A stretch of DNA of 6,041 bases, from positions 1-6,041 of the forward strand of contig JAJYVK010000108.1 of the NCBI GenBank assembly GCA_021792075.1, written 5' to 3'. The notes beneath the pieces were generated by a model that saw only the letters and a program-made list of their open reading frames with translations, was not told the DNA's origin and did no database searches. This document shows, piece by piece, positions 5,288 through 6,041 of this stretch. Source of the DNA: Actinomycetes bacterium (lineage in GTDB: Bacteria > Actinomycetota > Acidimicrobiia > Acidimicrobiales > Acidimicrobiaceae). Within the stretch, counting starts at the first letter, position 1. Every line of letters starts with the position of its first letter. A program made the position numbers and the translations under genes.

Positions 5288-6041
5288 TCGCGTTCGCTCA
5301 TAAGCCGGTCATGTTCGAGGAGGTAATGGAGGTCTTTGCACCTCTTGAGAGCGGGGTTTTTGTCGATGGCACGCTCGGTGCGGGCGGCCACAGCGAAGGG
5401 TTGTTGACTCGAGGCGAACATCGATCTGTTCTGGGGCTTGATCGGGATCCTAGCGCGGTTGCAGCTGCCGGAGTCCGTCTGGCAAGCTTCTCGCGGAGAT
5501 TCATCCCAATGCAACGCGAGTTCGACCAGCTCGATGAGGCTCTAGAGGATGCCTGTGATGCCAACGCTTCGTTTTGCGGTGCTCCGAGTGCTGTCCTTTT
5601 AGATCTGGGTGTATCGTCCCCGCAGTTGGAAACGGCCGCGCGAGGTTTTTCATATCGATTGGAAGGCCCGTTGGACATGAGGATGGACCCCACCAAGGGC
5701 CAGAGTGCGAGCGAATATCTTGAAGACGTCTCATTAGACGATCTTGCAAAGTTGCTGCGTGAAAACGGTGAGACACGTTTTGCCAAGCGTATCGCCAAGT
5801 CGATACTCGCGGGAAGACCTTACCGGTCGACCCTGCAACTCGCGGAGGTTGTCAAGCTATCGATTCCTGCGGCCGCCCGAAGATCCGGTGGGCATCCTGC
5901 AACGCGTGTTTTCCAGGCCCTGCGTATAAAGGTCAACAATGAGCTCGAGAAATTGCAGGAAGGTTTGGAGAAGGCGTTCAGGCTATTAGCTCCTGGAGGG
6001 CGGATTGCTGTGCTTTCTTACCATTCCGGAGAAGACTCGAT
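5284..6041 (+). CDS. rsmH: 16S rRNA (cytosine-1402-N4)-methyltransferase RsmH (3' end missing)
   Basis: The frame runs 252 codons to the end of the window without a stop, so perhaps the last fifth is missing. RsmH (formerly MraW) methylates N4 of C1402 in the ribosomal P-site region of 16S rRNA using SAM. The visible motifs are the N-terminal HKPVM (6-10), the SAM-binding VFVDGTLGAGGHSEGLL (25-41), LGLDRDP (50-56), LLDLGVSSPQL (105-115), GFSYRLEGPLDMRMDP (121-136), GGHPATRVFQALRIKVNNEL (202-221) and GGRIAVLSYHSGEDS (238-252). The last reads SYHSGED where many bacteria have SFHSLED, a variant I associate with actinobacteria. ATG 5284 overlaps the mraZ stop and is preceded by AAGGG (5272-5276) with a 7-nt spacer. 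The usual downstream dcw genes (ftsL-like, ftsI, mur genes) are expected beyond the window. Confidence 0.97.
   Translation, partial: MIAFAHKPVMFEEVMEVFAPLESGVFVDGTLGAGGHSEGLLTRGEHRSVLGLDRDPSAVAAAGVRLASFSRRFIPMQREFDQLDEALEDACDANASFCGAPSAVLLDLGVSSPQLETAARGFSYRLEGPLDMRMDPTKGQSASEYLEDVSLDDLAKLLRENGETRFAKRIAKSILAGRPYRSTLQLAEVVKLSIPAAARRSGGHPATRVFQALRIKVNNELEKLQEGLEKAFRLLAPGGRIAVLSYHSGEDS

Noticed and set aside
5298..5798. 166-codon open frame on the - strand
   Set aside because: Antisense to rsmH, with a Ser/Arg/Pro-rich translation typical of a shadow frame.

Overview
The window reads as a stretch of actinobacterial chromosome just upstream of, and entering, the division/cell-wall (dcw) cluster. 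The taxonomic clues are a DUF3040 membrane protein, a typical actinobacterial FadE-type acyl-CoA dehydrogenase, a small 'WW..PFLPLP' protein of a kind I associate with actinobacteria, and mraZ followed by rsmH. GC looks to be in the low-to-mid 50s by eye, which is modest for the phylum. A mid-GC Acidimicrobiia-type actinobacterium is my best guess; this is inference, not proof. All recognisable genes lie on the + strand.

Layout: (1) the 3' part of a DUF3040 gene (1-345); (2) a ROK-family sugar kinase (381-1253), 35 nt downstream; (3) an acyl-CoA dehydrogenase (1299-2525), 45 nt further on, so these three could share a transcript; (4) a 450-nt stretch with no convincing gene (2526-2975) but two notable inverted repeats; (5) a small conserved protein of 86 aa (2976-3236) whose stop codon sits in a perfect 12-bp inverted repeat; (6) a 180-nt gap and an HNH endonuclease-family gene (3417-3920); (7) a lipoate-ligase/octanoyltransferase-family gene (3985-4680); (8) a regulatory gap with four GTGG(G/T) repeats at exact 10-bp spacing, the MraZ operator; (9) mraZ (about 4865-5287) overlapping rsmH (5284 to window end, incomplete).

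Functionally, mraZ-rsmH is the conserved head of the dcw operon: a self-binding transcription factor followed by the 16S rRNA m4C1402 methyltransferase, translationally coupled by an ATGA overlap. The upstream genes are metabolic (sugar phosphorylation, acyl-CoA oxidation, lipoyl/octanoyl transfer) or of unknown role, with no obvious shared pathway. In mycobacteria a DUF3040 gene lies close upstream of mraZ; here the two are about 4.5 kb apart with five genes between.

I found no convincing new defence or mobile system. The best leads are the composite hairpin at 2611-2670 inside the gene-free stretch, the stop-codon hairpin at 3199-3236, and the duplicated 11-bp element flanking the MraZ operator.
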